Under the pieces are notes generated by a model. That model saw nothing but the letters and a program-made list of their open reading frames with translations, made no database searches and was not told the origin of the DNA. Below, in pieces: positions 26,004 through 35,337 of a stretch of 64,000 nt of DNA; position 1 is the stretch's first letter; the number at the start of each line of letters is the position of its first letter. The DNA lies in NCBI GenBank assembly GCA_964571135.1, contig CAZMZW010000002.1, positions 367,494-431,493 of the forward strand. Reading direction: 5' to 3'. This DNA comes from CAZMZW01 sp964571135. Its GTDB lineage: Bacteria; Chloroflexota; Anaerolineae; Anaerolineales; Anaerolineaceae. Made by a program: the position numbers and the translations under genes.

Positions 26004-26154
26004 TTGCCAAGCTAAATCAAACCGTTTATTTTATCACGTTGGTTCAATTTCATACATAACTATACAATAGTCAGATGTTGTAAGTCAACTAAATCATGCA
26101 AATCTTATATGAATCTTATAGATTCATTTTGATTGTTGATAAAACATGTATTCA

Positions 26155-26185
26155 TTGACCTATCTGATCGTTGCTTTAGTACAAT
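26155..26185 (+). promoter_or_regulatory. Candidate promoter of the monooxygenase/dehydrogenase pair
   Basis: TTGACC (26155-26160) and TACAAT (26180-26185) stand 19 bp apart, about 30 bp before the ATG at 26215. The spacing is at the long limit, so this is only a candidate. AGGAG at about 26202-26206 is the ribosome site. Confidence 0.4.
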
Positions 26186-26214
26186 ATTTATATAAATTTG
26201 TAGGAGAATAAATC

Positions 26215-26520
26215 ATGCATATCATTCAGGTTCATGTTTCAGTGAAAGAAAACCTGATTCAAGATTTCATTGATGCCACAAAAGAAAATGTAAAAAGCAG
26301 TGTTTTGGAACCAGGGATTTTGAGGTTCGACATCATTCAGCAAATCGACGAACCCACTAATTTTGTTTTATATGAAATTTATCGAACTGAGCAGGATACA
26401 GCCAAACATAAAAATACGGAGCATTACCGGGTTTGGCGGGATAAAGTTCAAAACATGATGGCGGAACCGCGTCGAAGTGTAAAGTATCAAAACATATTTC
26501 CTGATTTAGAAAATAAATGA
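26215..26520 (+). CDS. LsrG-like antibiotic-biosynthesis-monooxygenase (ABM) domain protein
   Basis: The 101-residue dimeric alpha-beta barrel protein matches the ABM family, close to the LsrG-like subgroup: EPGILRFDIIQQIDEPTNFVLYE and the His-rich KHKNTEHYRVWRDKVQNMM segment are typical (each quoted in part of the chain, about 45-90). LsrG isomerises phosphorylated AI-2, but similar proteins occur with alcohol dehydrogenases in bacteria lacking AI-2 systems. It overlaps the next gene, an iron-type alcohol dehydrogenase, by 4 bp, so they act together. No lsr transport genes are present. Confidence 0.82.
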   Translation: MHIIQVHVSVKENLIQDFIDATKENVKSSVLEPGILRFDIIQQIDEPTNFVLYEIYRTEQDTAKHKNTEHYRVWRDKVQNMMAEPRRSVKYQNIFPDLENK

Positions 26521-27680
26521 ATAACCAATTATTTGATTTTTCTACACCTCGAAATATTTATTTTGGTGTTGGAAAAATCGCGGAATTATCCCGGGTCATC
26601 AATTTATTTGGCAATAAAGTTCTTATTGTCAGGACTCCTTTTGAGAACAATATTTCTGTGGTTTTTGATATTCTCAAAAAGAATAATAAAGAATGGATTT
26701 CATACGTTGTTGAAAATGAACCTACAACCTTGACGATAGATGAATTGGTTAAAACGGCGCGCGATTTTAAAACCGAGTGTGTTATTGCTTTAGGGGGTGG
26801 CAGTGTTATTGACTCTGGGAAAGCGGTATCTGCACTACTCACCAATCCTGGCCAATTGATAGATTATTTGGAGGTTGTTGGGAAAGGATTGCCATTACAG
26901 AAAAAATCAGTTCCATTAATTGCAATTCCAACAACAGCAGGGACAGGCAGTGAGGCAACAAGAAATGCAGTGATAGAAGTCCCTGAAAATAAAGTGAAGG
27001 TTAGCCTTAGGAGCCTTTTTTTACAACCTGAATTTGCCATCGTTGATCCAGAATTCACTATCTCTGTTCCTGCACAGGTAACCGCTTATTCAGGTATGGA
27101 CGCATTTATCCAGGTAATTGAACCTTATGTATCCATTAAAGCGAATTTGATGACAGATATGTTTTGTCGTGAGGGAATAGCAAAGGCATCCTCTTCTTTA
27201 GTCAAAGCTTTTTCTGATGGAAAAAACCTTTCTGCTAGAGTAGAAATGAGTTGGGTTAGTTTATTGGGTGGAATTTGTCTGGCGAATGCGGGACTGGGAG
27301 CTGTGCATGGTTTTGCTGGATCGATCGGCGGCATGTTTCATATCCCCCATGGTGCAATTTGCGCAAGTCTTTTACCTGCAGTTATTGAAGTAAATATTTC
27401 GGCATTAATGCAAAGGGATGCGAAAAGTCTCTCAATTGATCGTTATCTGGAGATATTTCAAATAGTTTCTGATAACCCTTCCACTTCAATCCTTACTGGA
27501 TTGAAGTGGTTTAAGGACCTTCATGCTGCATTACAGATACCAACTTTAAGCAATCTAGGAATTCAAAAAGAAAATTTCCCTGACATTATTAAGCTAGCCA
27601 AAGTTGCAAGCAGTATGAAAGCTAATCCGATAATGCTAAATGATGAAGAGTTAAATGAAATATTAGTAAAGTCGTTTTAA
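26517..27680 (+). CDS. Iron-containing alcohol dehydrogenase family protein
   Basis: This 387-residue NAD(P)-dependent dehydrogenase of the group III/Fe-ADH family has the nucleotide-binding GGGSVIDSGKAVSA (93-106) and TTAGTGSEATRNAV (139-152). The metal site shows D195 in SGMDAFIQVIEP, but the second ligand, usually His four residues later, is Gln (Q199). The His pair in VHGFAGSIGG and HIPHGAICA is kept. The substitution occurs in some subfamilies and may shift metal choice or activity. It is translationally coupled to the ABM-domain gene. The substrate is unknown. Confidence 0.88.
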   Translation: MNNQLFDFSTPRNIYFGVGKIAELSRVINLFGNKVLIVRTPFENNISVVFDILKKNNKEWISYVVENEPTTLTIDELVKTARDFKTECVIALGGGSVIDSGKAVSALLTNPGQLIDYLEVVGKGLPLQKKSVPLIAIPTTAGTGSEATRNAVIEVPENKVKVSLRSLFLQPEFAIVDPEFTISVPAQVTAYSGMDAFIQVIEPYVSIKANLMTDMFCREGIAKASSSLVKAFSDGKNLSARVEMSWVSLLGGICLANAGLGAVHGFAGSIGGMFHIPHGAICASLLPAVIEVNISALMQRDAKSLSIDRYLEIFQIVSDNPSTSILTGLKWFKDLHAALQIPTLSNLGIQKENFPDIIKLAKVASSMKANPIMLNDEELNEILVKSF

Positions 27681-27719
27681 GCATATTCAGACAGATAAAA
27701 AAACCGCTCGAATTTAATA

Positions 27720-28559
27720 TTAATTGACGAAATAGCTTACACCAATTACCCCAGGTCCTCCATGAACTAATATCGCAGGAGGGACGGTATACATGGGAAT
27801 GTTTATAAATTTTAATAATTTACTGAATTCATTGGCGAGTTCAACTGCTTCTTCTTTTTCTCCCCCTTCTTGAATACAAAAGTGTGCTTCTGAAGAACGG
27901 GGACATTCTTTTTGAACAAGTTCGATCAAGCTTTTTGTTGCCTTGGTTTTTGTTCGTTGTTTTTCTACAACCTCCACATTTCCGTTGCGGATTGTTAAGA
28001 GGGGTTTCATTTGTAAAATACCACCTAACATTGCACTTGCACCACCAATTCGTCCACCACGTTTTAAATATTCTAAAGTGTCTAAGAGAAAATAGGTTCG
28101 GTTTCTCCCGGCCATTTCTTTAACTTTTTCAATAATGGTTTCAACATCATTTCCTTCATTTGCCCAACCCAATGCTTTTCTTACGACAGAGCCTAAACCT
28201 GCTCCAAGAATTAAAGTATCCAATATATGGATTTCAAGGTTTGGGAAATCTTTTTTTGCAGTCTCTACCGAACGAACGGTTCCGCTGACAGCAGCTGGAG
28301 GGCAAATGACAAGTATTGGTTCTTTGGTTTTACCCAGTTCTTCAAAAATTGGATTATATAAGGTCGGATAAGGTGCAGCAGTTTTTGGTAATTCTTTGGA
28401 TGTTTTGAGTTTACTTAAAAAAGTAGCTGAATCAATTTCAGAATCATCTTTAAAACTCTCTTCCCCAAAAATGATAATTTGGGGTAAATAAGGTAGCTTC
28501 AACCTTTTTGCCTCTTCAACAGGAATGCTGGAGAGTGTATCTGCAACAATATGAACCAT
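27720..28559 (-). CDS. DegV family fatty-acid-binding protein
   Basis: The 279-residue DegV protein binds a fatty acyl chain between two alpha-beta domains; in Firmicutes such proteins (FakB) present fatty acids to the kinase FakA. VHIVADTLSSIPVEEAK marks the N-terminus, and RTYFLLDTLEYLKRGGRIGG is the conserved central loop. I start at the ATG at 28557-28559, because the 47 residues encoded further upstream in the frame are not DegV-like. FakA is not nearby. It is convergent with the alcohol dehydrogenase gene. Confidence 0.88.
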   Translation of the reverse strand: MVHIVADTLSSIPVEEAKRLKLPYLPQIIIFGEESFKDDSEIDSATFLSKLKTSKELPKTAAPYPTLYNPIFEELGKTKEPILVICPPAAVSGTVRSVETAKKDFPNLEIHILDTLILGAGLGSVVRKALGWANEGNDVETIIEKVKEMAGRNRTYFLLDTLEYLKRGGRIGGASAMLGGILQMKPLLTIRNGNVEVVEKQRTKTKATKSLIELVQKECPRSSEAHFCIQEGGEKEEAVELANEFSKLLKFINIPMYTVPPAILVHGGPGVIGVSYFVN

Positions 28560-28596
28560 GTCTAGTCTCCTTGATAATTGAATGAATAATTCGTTT

Positions 28597-29604
28597 TTAA
28601 GCTTTGATCTTATTTCGCGCTGATGGCAACCCGCCTGCTGGTTCAGAAAACATAACGGCATTGACAATTGCTTGTGCGACAACTTCAACTGCATAAGCAC
28701 CTATTAAATTAACATCTGATTTATGTTTGCCCGTTGCCATTACAAAAACTGTGTCACCATCAAACATCGTATGGGTGGGGCGGATCGTCCGTGCAAGTCC
28801 ATTATGAGCCATTTGTGCTACCTTATTCGCTTCCTCTTTTGTCAAGCAAGCATTTGTTGCGACCACACCAATAACAGTATTCTGTCTATTTGCAATATTC
28901 AATACCGCTTTACCCATAAGGGATTTCATTGTTTCAAGAGTGTTTGCAAAATAATCCTCTAAACCGATTTTGATTGGACCCTTCCGAATTGTTCGTACCC
29001 CGGCAATTATTGTAGATGAATCTTGTTCAAAAACATCACCGAATGCGTTTACGACCATTAACGCAGCAACTCTAAGGCCTCCTCCAAGTTCAATACAAGC
29101 CATTCCGATGCCCGATTTCATTGCTTGGCTAATGCCGAATATCTTTCCGACAGATGCACCAGTCCCGGCTCCAAAATTTCCTTGTTCCGGTGGTAAACGG
29201 GACGCATTTACACATGCCTGATATCCCATTTCTGCGGATGGACGAATATCCGATCGTCCCAAACCAAGGTCAAAAATCACAGCCGCTGGAACAATGGGTA
29301 CTCTTACAATACCAGTATTAAATCCAATTTTCTTTTCTTCCAGATATTTCATTACACCGCTGGCAGCATCTAAACCGAATGCAGATCCACCTGCTAAAAG
29401 AACCGCATGTATTTCTTCCACCATATGCATTGGACTCAGAAGATCCGTTTCTCGGGTACCGGGCGCACCTCCACGTTGATCTACACCACCCACGGCGCCA
29501 TTTGGAAAAATGATGACAGTGCAACCAGTCAGAGCAGAGTGGTCTTGTGCGTGTCCAACCAGAATTCCATCAATATCCGTGATGGAATTTACTACCTTTG
29601 ACAT
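28597..29604 (-). CDS. P1 family peptidase (DmpA-like aminopeptidase)
   Basis: The 335-residue protein belongs to the P1/S58 family (L-aminopeptidase/D-esterase DmpA and ornithine acetyltransferase fold). Landmarks are NSITDIDGILVGHAQD near the N-terminus, GVDQRGGAPGTRETDLL, LLAGGSAFGLDAASGVM and LRVAALMVVNAFGDVF, the region around the usual self-cleavage site. Known members release N-terminal residues from small peptides or beta-peptides. A 37-bp gap separates it from degV downstream on the same strand. Confidence 0.88.
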   Translation of the reverse strand: MSKVVNSITDIDGILVGHAQDHSALTGCTVIIFPNGAVGGVDQRGGAPGTRETDLLSPMHMVEEIHAVLLAGGSAFGLDAASGVMKYLEEKKIGFNTGIVRVPIVPAAVIFDLGLGRSDIRPSAEMGYQACVNASRLPPEQGNFGAGTGASVGKIFGISQAMKSGIGMACIELGGGLRVAALMVVNAFGDVFEQDSSTIIAGVRTIRKGPIKIGLEDYFANTLETMKSLMGKAVLNIANRQNTVIGVVATNACLTKEEANKVAQMAHNGLARTIRPTHTMFDGDTVFVMATGKHKSDVNLIGAYAVEVVAQAIVNAVMFSEPAGGLPSARNKIKA

Positions 29605-29704
29605 CTATTCCTCCTCAAGGCAATTTAGTATTTTCAAGAATTGAATTAAAGACTATCATTATTATATCTATTTTCTTAAGGTTTTAGATTAAAAAGGACT
29701 CCTT

Positions 29705-31213
29705 ATGAAGCCTGCAGAATCACAGATCTTAAATCACCATTCAATTGCTCTCGTAGTATTTGGAGTTACCGGCGACTTGACTCGCCGAAAACTTATCCCT
29801 GCAATATATCAATTATTTAAAGATAATCAATTGCCAATTAAGATCAGCATCATCGGTTTTGCCCGTCGCGAATGGACGGATGAGATTATGAAAGAGAATT
29901 TGAAACAAGGGATAAAAGAGTTTTCCAGGACGCAACCTGTTGAAAAAAAATATCTTGAAAAACTACTTTCCTCTGTTAAATACATTCAATCTGTTTTTGA
30001 GAATGATAAAGGTTACTCCGAGTTATTTGACATATTAACTAAAGAAGAATTTAGCGGAATAATATATTATTTGGCAACTCCACCAAATGAATATATAAAA
30101 ATCATTCAGCTGCTTGGAAAGAATAGATTTAAATCTAATAAGAACTGGGCGCGAATTGTGGTGGAAAAACCTTTTGGAAATGACCTTCCTACTGCTTTGG
30201 AATTAGAAAAGAACTTACATTTGTATTTCGAAGAAAAAGAGATATTTCGCATAGACCATTATTTGGGCAAAGAAACGGTTCAAAATATACTTGTTTTCCG
30301 GTTTGCAAATGGTATTTTTGAACCACTTTGGAATAATCACTATGTTGACCATGTTCAGATCACTGTAGCAGAAACAATCGGTGTTGGTACTCGAGCTGGT
30401 TATTTTGAAAATTCGGGCATCATTCGTGATATGTTTGCAAACCATTTATTGCAGTTGCTTACATTAACCGCAATGGAAGCCCCTATTGCATTTAATGCTG
30501 ATTCGGTTCGCGATGAAAAATTAAAAGTCCTTAGATCGATCAAACCACTGAATGGTAAAGCGGCTATTGAAAATACGATAAGGGCACAATATGGTTCTAG
30601 TGTTGATGGTCAAAATCTAACATTGGGATATAAAGAGGAAATGGGAGTATTGAATACTTCAATAACAGAAACCTATCTGGCCATTAAACTTTCTATTGAT
30701 AATTGGCGCTGGGCTGGTGTACCTTTTTATATTCGATGTGGAAAACGATTGCCTATATATGCCACTGAGATTGTCATTCATTTTAAACAGATCCCGTTAT
30801 CTCTCTTTGAATGGAAAAACATGGCTGGGGATGCTCCCAATATGCTTGTAGTAAGGTTACAACCTGATGAGGGAATTTCACTTTCCTTTGGTGCAAAAAA
30901 ACCTGGATATGAAAACCAAATTGCGCCTGTGCTAATGGATTTTTGTTACCAGGATGCATTTGGAAGTAAGCCTCCTGAAGCATATGAAAGACTTTTATTG
31001 GATTGTATTATGGGTGACGCTACACTATTTACACGATCCGATGAAGTAATCGAGCAATGGAAATTTACCCAGATGATCCTGGATACATGGAAAAACACCC
31101 CAATTCAGGAGTTACCTGTATATCAAGCTGGTTCATGGGGACCTGCCGAAGCGGATTCATTTATTAGGACAGACGGACGTCAATGGAAAAATCCTCAAAA
31201 AAGTGATTGTTAG
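29705..31213 (+). CDS. zwf: Glucose-6-phosphate 1-dehydrogenase
   Basis: The 502-residue enzyme oxidises glucose-6-phosphate to 6-phosphogluconolactone, the first step of the oxidative pentose-phosphate route. The NADP-binding VVFGVTGDLTRRKLIPAIY (about 18-36) and the active-site RIDHYLGKETVQN (His at 185) are diagnostic. The C-terminal beta-sheet domain (about 190-490) includes FYIRCGKRL. It is a single gene; 6-phosphogluconolactonase and gnd are not adjacent. AAAGGACTCCTT before the ATG provides the ribosome site. Confidence 0.95.
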   Translation: MKPAESQILNHHSIALVVFGVTGDLTRRKLIPAIYQLFKDNQLPIKISIIGFARREWTDEIMKENLKQGIKEFSRTQPVEKKYLEKLLSSVKYIQSVFENDKGYSELFDILTKEEFSGIIYYLATPPNEYIKIIQLLGKNRFKSNKNWARIVVEKPFGNDLPTALELEKNLHLYFEEKEIFRIDHYLGKETVQNILVFRFANGIFEPLWNNHYVDHVQITVAETIGVGTRAGYFENSGIIRDMFANHLLQLLTLTAMEAPIAFNADSVRDEKLKVLRSIKPLNGKAAIENTIRAQYGSSVDGQNLTLGYKEEMGVLNTSITETYLAIKLSIDNWRWAGVPFYIRCGKRLPIYATEIVIHFKQIPLSLFEWKNMAGDAPNMLVVRLQPDEGISLSFGAKKPGYENQIAPVLMDFCYQDAFGSKPPEAYERLLLDCIMGDATLFTRSDEVIEQWKFTQMILDTWKNTPIQELPVYQAGSWGPAEADSFIRTDGRQWKNPQKSDC

Positions 31214-31214
31214 A

Positions 31215-31805
31215 TTATTTTTTAACTGGTAACCGACAATTAGGACAGAATAAGTCTCCTTTTACGATTAGATAACCACAATTTTTGCAGGTTGATGGTT
31301 GAACATTTCCTAAAGGCGCTCCGCATGCGATACAGGTTGGTTCACCCGGTGGATTTGCAACATTGCAATACTCACAGACATAGCGCTGCAAGCGGTTGGT
31401 CAGTTCATACCCTGTTCCTAAGGCTTTGGCGTTACCTTCCAGTACTTTCCAAACTTCATCCGAAAGCTGAAGGTTTTCAATGTCTTGGGCTAAATCGTCA
31501 ATTCTTCCCAAGAAATTAAAAGGATTTCGAAGGGTCGCTAGAGCGGTATATCCCAGGCTGGCTGCTACTCCCAGCCAATCCTGCTGACTCATTTGAACAG
31601 CCACGCCATCCTCGACATTCTGGAGCAAAATACTTAAGGCAGTTTGACCCCCTGAAGAAGAATGATCAGAAGATGCTATTTGAACAACAACGGTGGGATT
31701 TTCTCCTACCACCTGTACCCTTAAGTTACCGTGGTCAAAAAAAGAAATTAGGCATCCTGCTAATGTCTGGGCTGTGAAATTACCATGGAAAATTCGTTGA
31801 TTCAT
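31215..31805 (-). CDS. Double zinc-ribbon protein
   Basis: The 196-residue protein has an N-terminal soluble domain (about 1-135) with no recognised family and a C-terminal double zinc ribbon. The cysteine pairs are CEYC, CIAC, CKNC and CPNC between about residues 143 and 191. There is no transmembrane segment or signal peptide. Zinc-ribbon tails of this type often mediate protein or nucleic-acid contacts, but the function here is unknown. It is convergent with zwf, with a 1-bp gap. Confidence 0.75.
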   Translation of the reverse strand: MNQRIFHGNFTAQTLAGCLISFFDHGNLRVQVVGENPTVVVQIASSDHSSSGGQTALSILLQNVEDGVAVQMSQQDWLGVAASLGYTALATLRNPFNFLGRIDDLAQDIENLQLSDEVWKVLEGNAKALGTGYELTNRLQRYVCEYCNVANPPGEPTCIACGAPLGNVQPSTCKNCGYLIVKGDLFCPNCRLPVKK

Positions 31806-31856
31806 TTCTGTAGATTATAATCAAAAATATAAGTAATCCTGAAAAAAAGGTATTTG

Positions 31857-32477
31857 ATGTTAAATCGGCTCCAAAAATTATTTTTGATTATTATTTTTTT
31901 CCTCACAATATTATTTTTCTCTTTAACTTTCTCAGTAAAAGCAGAAAATCTTCTACAACAACCTACATTATTATTACCCACTGTAACGGGAACACCAGCA
32001 GGAGTGATGGTGATTGTGAATTTGGATCAACCAGACCCAATAAATGTAAGATCAGGGCCTGGAGTTCTCTACAATCTAATTGGTGTATTACTCCCAGGTC
32101 AAAAAGTACCAGCTTTAGGTAAATCTGCAGGTGGTGATTGGGTTTTGATCCAATACCAGGGCGTTCAAGGAGGTCAGGGGTGGGTTTATGCACCTGTTAT
32201 TTCTCTTACACCTGGAGATTTGCGGATCATTGAACCACCGCCCACGCCCACAGCGGCAGTTACTCAAACCATTGACCCAACTCTTGCTGCACAGTTCATT
32301 CAAACACCAATTCCAACCAGATTGGCTACATTTACACCTTCTTCATCGCTGGTAATACCAGCTTATACCGATTATTCCAGTTCAACGTCTGGCGCTTTAC
32401 CTATGGGGTTGGTGATAATTCTTTTAATGGGTATTGGTGCCTTGATAGGTTTATTTACTATTTTTCAGGGTAGGTAA
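31857..32477 (+). CDS. Secreted membrane-anchored SH3b-domain protein
   Basis: The 206-residue envelope protein has a signal peptide (about 6-28), a bacterial SH3 domain (about 50-120, with INVRSGPGVLYNLIGVLLPGQ), a Pro/Thr-rich linker (about 125-170) and a C-terminal membrane span (about 182-203). The SH3b domain would face the wall side and may bind peptidoglycan. I prefer the ATG at 31857 over the TTG one codon earlier, given AAAGG at 31846-31850. The last 27 bp overlap the convergent patatin gene. Confidence 0.8.
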   Translation: MLNRLQKLFLIIIFFLTILFFSLTFSVKAENLLQQPTLLLPTVTGTPAGVMVIVNLDQPDPINVRSGPGVLYNLIGVLLPGQKVPALGKSAGGDWVLIQYQGVQGGQGWVYAPVISLTPGDLRIIEPPPTPTAAVTQTIDPTLAAQFIQTPIPTRLATFTPSSSLVIPAYTDYSSSTSGALPMGLVIILLMGIGALIGLFTIFQGR

Positions 32478-33407
32478 TTTGTTAACGGATACAACATCGC
32501 TTAATAATTTACCAGGTAATCTGGATGGTTTAAGCCAGCGAGAAACACTTTGACTTGTTGAAAATATTTTAATAAGACTTTCCAAATTCGATTTCACGCT
32601 AATTTCTCCCAGTTTGATTAATTCAGAAGGTTTAGCATCATTAAAAATTGCATATTCTTTGATGGGGGGTCGGAGGATAAAATCAGGTTTGTCGATTGTT
32701 AAACGTAATTCAGCAAGCATGTTGGTCATAATATCCATTGAATCAATAAAAACTCGCAGTGCTTGCCCCAGCCTTAATTGAAATACAGTGTCAAATACGG
32801 CAGGGGGGATAGGTGAATTTCGCGGTACTTGTAAATGCGGCAGTCCAGCCCAATTCTCCATCTCTGGAGAAAGGCAGACGGCGATTATAGGGATTTTTGG
32901 TGCCATCCATCTTGCGACAGCAACTGGGACTGGGTCAAAAATTCCTCCATCTACAAGATAGAGGTCATCATAAACCTTAGCAGGAAATATTCCTGGCATC
33001 GCAGATGTCGCTTGAACTGCGTCTATCAACATACCCGAATCTAAAATTATTTCACATCCTGATTTCATGTCCACTGAAGTGCAAAGAAAAGGTATTTTTA
33101 AACTTGTAAATTCCCGATTTCCGATTTTAGATTTTAATAGCTTAAAGATACCTCCTAATCCCAATATGGCTGGTTGTTCTCCCTTTTCCTGGTTGAAGAG
33201 AGTGCGTTGGTTTATTCCATTGATAGATGATTCGATTTCATCAGGAGAATAACCACAGCAATAGAGAGAACCAATGATCCCGCCGATGCTGGTTCCAGCA
33301 ACGGCAACAATTTCATAACCCTCCTTCTCAAGTTGACGGATTACGCCTATATGAGCGTAACCTTTCATTCCCCCACCGCCTAAAGCCAATGCGATTTTTC
33401 GAGTCAT
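32451..33407 (-). CDS. Patatin-like phospholipase
   Basis: The 318-residue patatin-fold serine hydrolase has the oxyanion loop GGGGMKGYAHIGV (10-22), the nucleophile elbow GTSIGG (S40) and the second catalytic residue in VDGGIFDPVP (Asp about 152). Together these form the Ser-Asp dyad. The protein resembles cytoplasmic RssA/YlbK-type members; no signal peptide is present. The C-terminal 80 residues are not part of the core fold. Its 3' end overlaps the SH3b gene on the opposite strand. Confidence 0.92.
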   Translation of the reverse strand: MTRKIALALGGGGMKGYAHIGVIRQLEKEGYEIVAVAGTSIGGIIGSLYCCGYSPDEIESSINGINQRTLFNQEKGEQPAILGLGGIFKLLKSKIGNREFTSLKIPFLCTSVDMKSGCEIILDSGMLIDAVQATSAMPGIFPAKVYDDLYLVDGGIFDPVPVAVARWMAPKIPIIAVCLSPEMENWAGLPHLQVPRNSPIPPAVFDTVFQLRLGQALRVFIDSMDIMTNMLAELRLTIDKPDFILRPPIKEYAIFNDAKPSELIKLGEISVKSNLESLIKIFSTSQSVSRWLKPSRLPGKLLSDVVSVNKLPTLKNSK

Positions 33408-33467
33408 AGGAACCTTTTGAAGATATAATTTTATTCAGTAATTTAACCATTTAATTTTATCTTATTG

Positions 33468-34829
33468 ATGTCATCTTTGTTTGAAAGTCGCGAAAGCTCT
33501 TCCCCAATATTAACAAGAGCCATAAATGCTGCATTAAATTTAGAATATTCTGATAGTTATCAATTTTCGTCAATTGATAAGAATTTATTGAAGACAATTG
33601 GATTTTTCCCTCAAACCCTTGCTCAATGGTTGATTCCCAGGGTGCAATCGCCTCATGCCCTGGCAGAATCTGTTGTTGAGAATCTTAGATTGGATGATCT
33701 GATTATTGAACGATTATCTGACTATAAAGACTTTCGAAGAAAATACCCGGCTTTATGTTTAGGCGTGGGTATGGGAGGAGCAACCGGACATTTGGCAGTT
33801 GCATTAAATGCACCATTTTTACCCCAAGCATTTGTTCTTACTTTAAAAAAAGGATCAAAAGAAGGCGATGTCCGAACTTATTTTGAACGATCCTATAAAA
33901 TTGCAAATATTATTACAAACCATTATCCAGAAATTGTCTCAATCCAACATTTTGATCCAATACACGATGGTTGGTTGACCCGTTCGGTCAATCATTTAAG
34001 GTTGAAGCTGGTTGATCTGCCTGATGCTTATAAACAATTCATCAAATGCAACCTTGTTCCTGGGGGAGAGATTGTCTATTTCGAAGGAAAAGTACAATGG
34101 CTCCAATATCTTGTTGGCGAACGAAATTATTTTCAGGTTGGAGGGTGGGGGGGATTAACTGATGTTGAATATATTGAAGGCAGTTCACGTGTTCAGTCAT
34201 TTAAAAAGGACAATAAATTATTCGAAAAAGAATGGCAGTTACCCGGATATGAATTAATCCATGGTTTTGAATCAGAGTGGGGAAGTCAGCCTGGGTTGGA
34301 TAATGCCCTTGAAAGATTTTGTAAAGAAGAAGGATTCCGCTTTATCCGAATTTCATTCGTAAACCCGCATAATTTTTCAAGGCTGGCATTCAACGCTCAA
34401 AAATTGCTTCATCGGAAAAATAATATTGGTCCTAGTGGTGTGCTAGTTGAAATGTTTTCTCAATATGATCTAACTGCGGCGATAAAGGCAGGTCTATTGC
34501 CGTTATGGTTGATCTTTAATACTATTGATAGCCTTGAGTTTCTAAAAACAATGGTAGGAGAATTTCCTTTTGACAAACCGGTATTCTTTTCCCCTCTTTC
34601 GACCTTTTCCTGCACTCCGGATATTGTTACATTTAAAGAATGGGAGAACGTATTAAAGAATAGTCAGTGGGTTAATATTGGAGCAAGAAAGTCACATTAT
34701 CCTGCTGATACAACCGCTTTAGTAAATTGGTCCGATCCTTTGAGGAAATTGGCAGATAAAAAGAATTTCAAAATTGATCAATGGTTAACTGGAGATGAAC
34801 TCTTGGAATTAGCCAAGCCTTTTTCATAA
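33468..34829 (+). CDS. Conserved-looking protein of unknown function (453 aa)
   Basis: I do not recognise this protein. It is soluble, without signal peptide or membrane segment. It has a glycine-rich turn LGVGMGGATGHLAVALNAPF (about 98-117) that could bind a nucleotide or cofactor, a conserved-looking VGGWGGLTDVEYI segment (about 226-238) and several Trp-rich patches. A codon pattern like its neighbours and good length make it a real gene. The ATG at 33468 is preferred over the preceding TTG. It is divergent from the patatin gene with a 60-bp gap and lies 39 bp before smpB. Confidence 0.7.
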   Translation: MSSLFESRESSSPILTRAINAALNLEYSDSYQFSSIDKNLLKTIGFFPQTLAQWLIPRVQSPHALAESVVENLRLDDLIIERLSDYKDFRRKYPALCLGVGMGGATGHLAVALNAPFLPQAFVLTLKKGSKEGDVRTYFERSYKIANIITNHYPEIVSIQHFDPIHDGWLTRSVNHLRLKLVDLPDAYKQFIKCNLVPGGEIVYFEGKVQWLQYLVGERNYFQVGGWGGLTDVEYIEGSSRVQSFKKDNKLFEKEWQLPGYELIHGFESEWGSQPGLDNALERFCKEEGFRFIRISFVNPHNFSRLAFNAQKLLHRKNNIGPSGVLVEMFSQYDLTAAIKAGLLPLWLIFNTIDSLEFLKTMVGEFPFDKPVFFSPLSTFSCTPDIVTFKEWENVLKNSQWVNIGARKSHYPADTTALVNWSDPLRKLADKKNFKIDQWLTGDELLELAKPFS

Positions 34830-34868
34830 ATAATGGGAAAAAAAACCATCCGATGTTAGAATGTTTTT

Positions 34869-35324
34869 ATGGGAAATAAAATAATTGCAACCAACCGAAA
34901 AGCAAAATTTGAATATTTTCTTCTAGAACGATATGAAGCTGGTATTTCATTGAAAGGAAGTGAAATTAAATCAATACGAGCCAGCCAGATTAGCATTACA
35001 GAGGCGTATGTTCAAGTTAATGGTTCGAGTGCATGGTTGGTCAATGCCAATATTTCTCCTTATGATCCTGCTAGTCGTGAAAACCATGATCCTGTGAGAA
35101 ACCGTCGTTTGCTGTTAAATAAACGTGAAATTAGGGAGCTAGGAGAAGGGATCCAAAAGAAGGGGTTAACCGTCATTCCTGTAGAAGTATATCTAAAAAA
35201 TGGGCTAGCTAAATTGAGTATTGCTCTGGCTAAAGGTAAAAAACTCTACGATAAAAGGAATTCAATCGCTGAAAGGGAAATTGAGCGGGAAATCAAGCGA
35301 ACCAGTAAAAAAGGTATTCTATGA
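34869..35324 (+). CDS. smpB: SsrA-binding protein SmpB
   Basis: The 151-residue OB-fold protein binds tmRNA and helps it enter stalled ribosomes. The start IIATNRKAKFEYFLLERYEAGISL, the central GSEIKSIRASQ and the basic tail KGKKLYDKRNSIAEREIER are SmpB landmarks. It pairs with the tmRNA gene at 129-517, so trans-translation is encoded within this window. It is followed 13 bp later by hutH. Confidence 0.96.
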   Translation: MGNKIIATNRKAKFEYFLLERYEAGISLKGSEIKSIRASQISITEAYVQVNGSSAWLVNANISPYDPASRENHDPVRNRRLLLNKREIRELGEGIQKKGLTVIPVEVYLKNGLAKLSIALAKGKKLYDKRNSIAEREIEREIKRTSKKGIL

Positions 35325-35337
35325 AAGGTAATAATGC

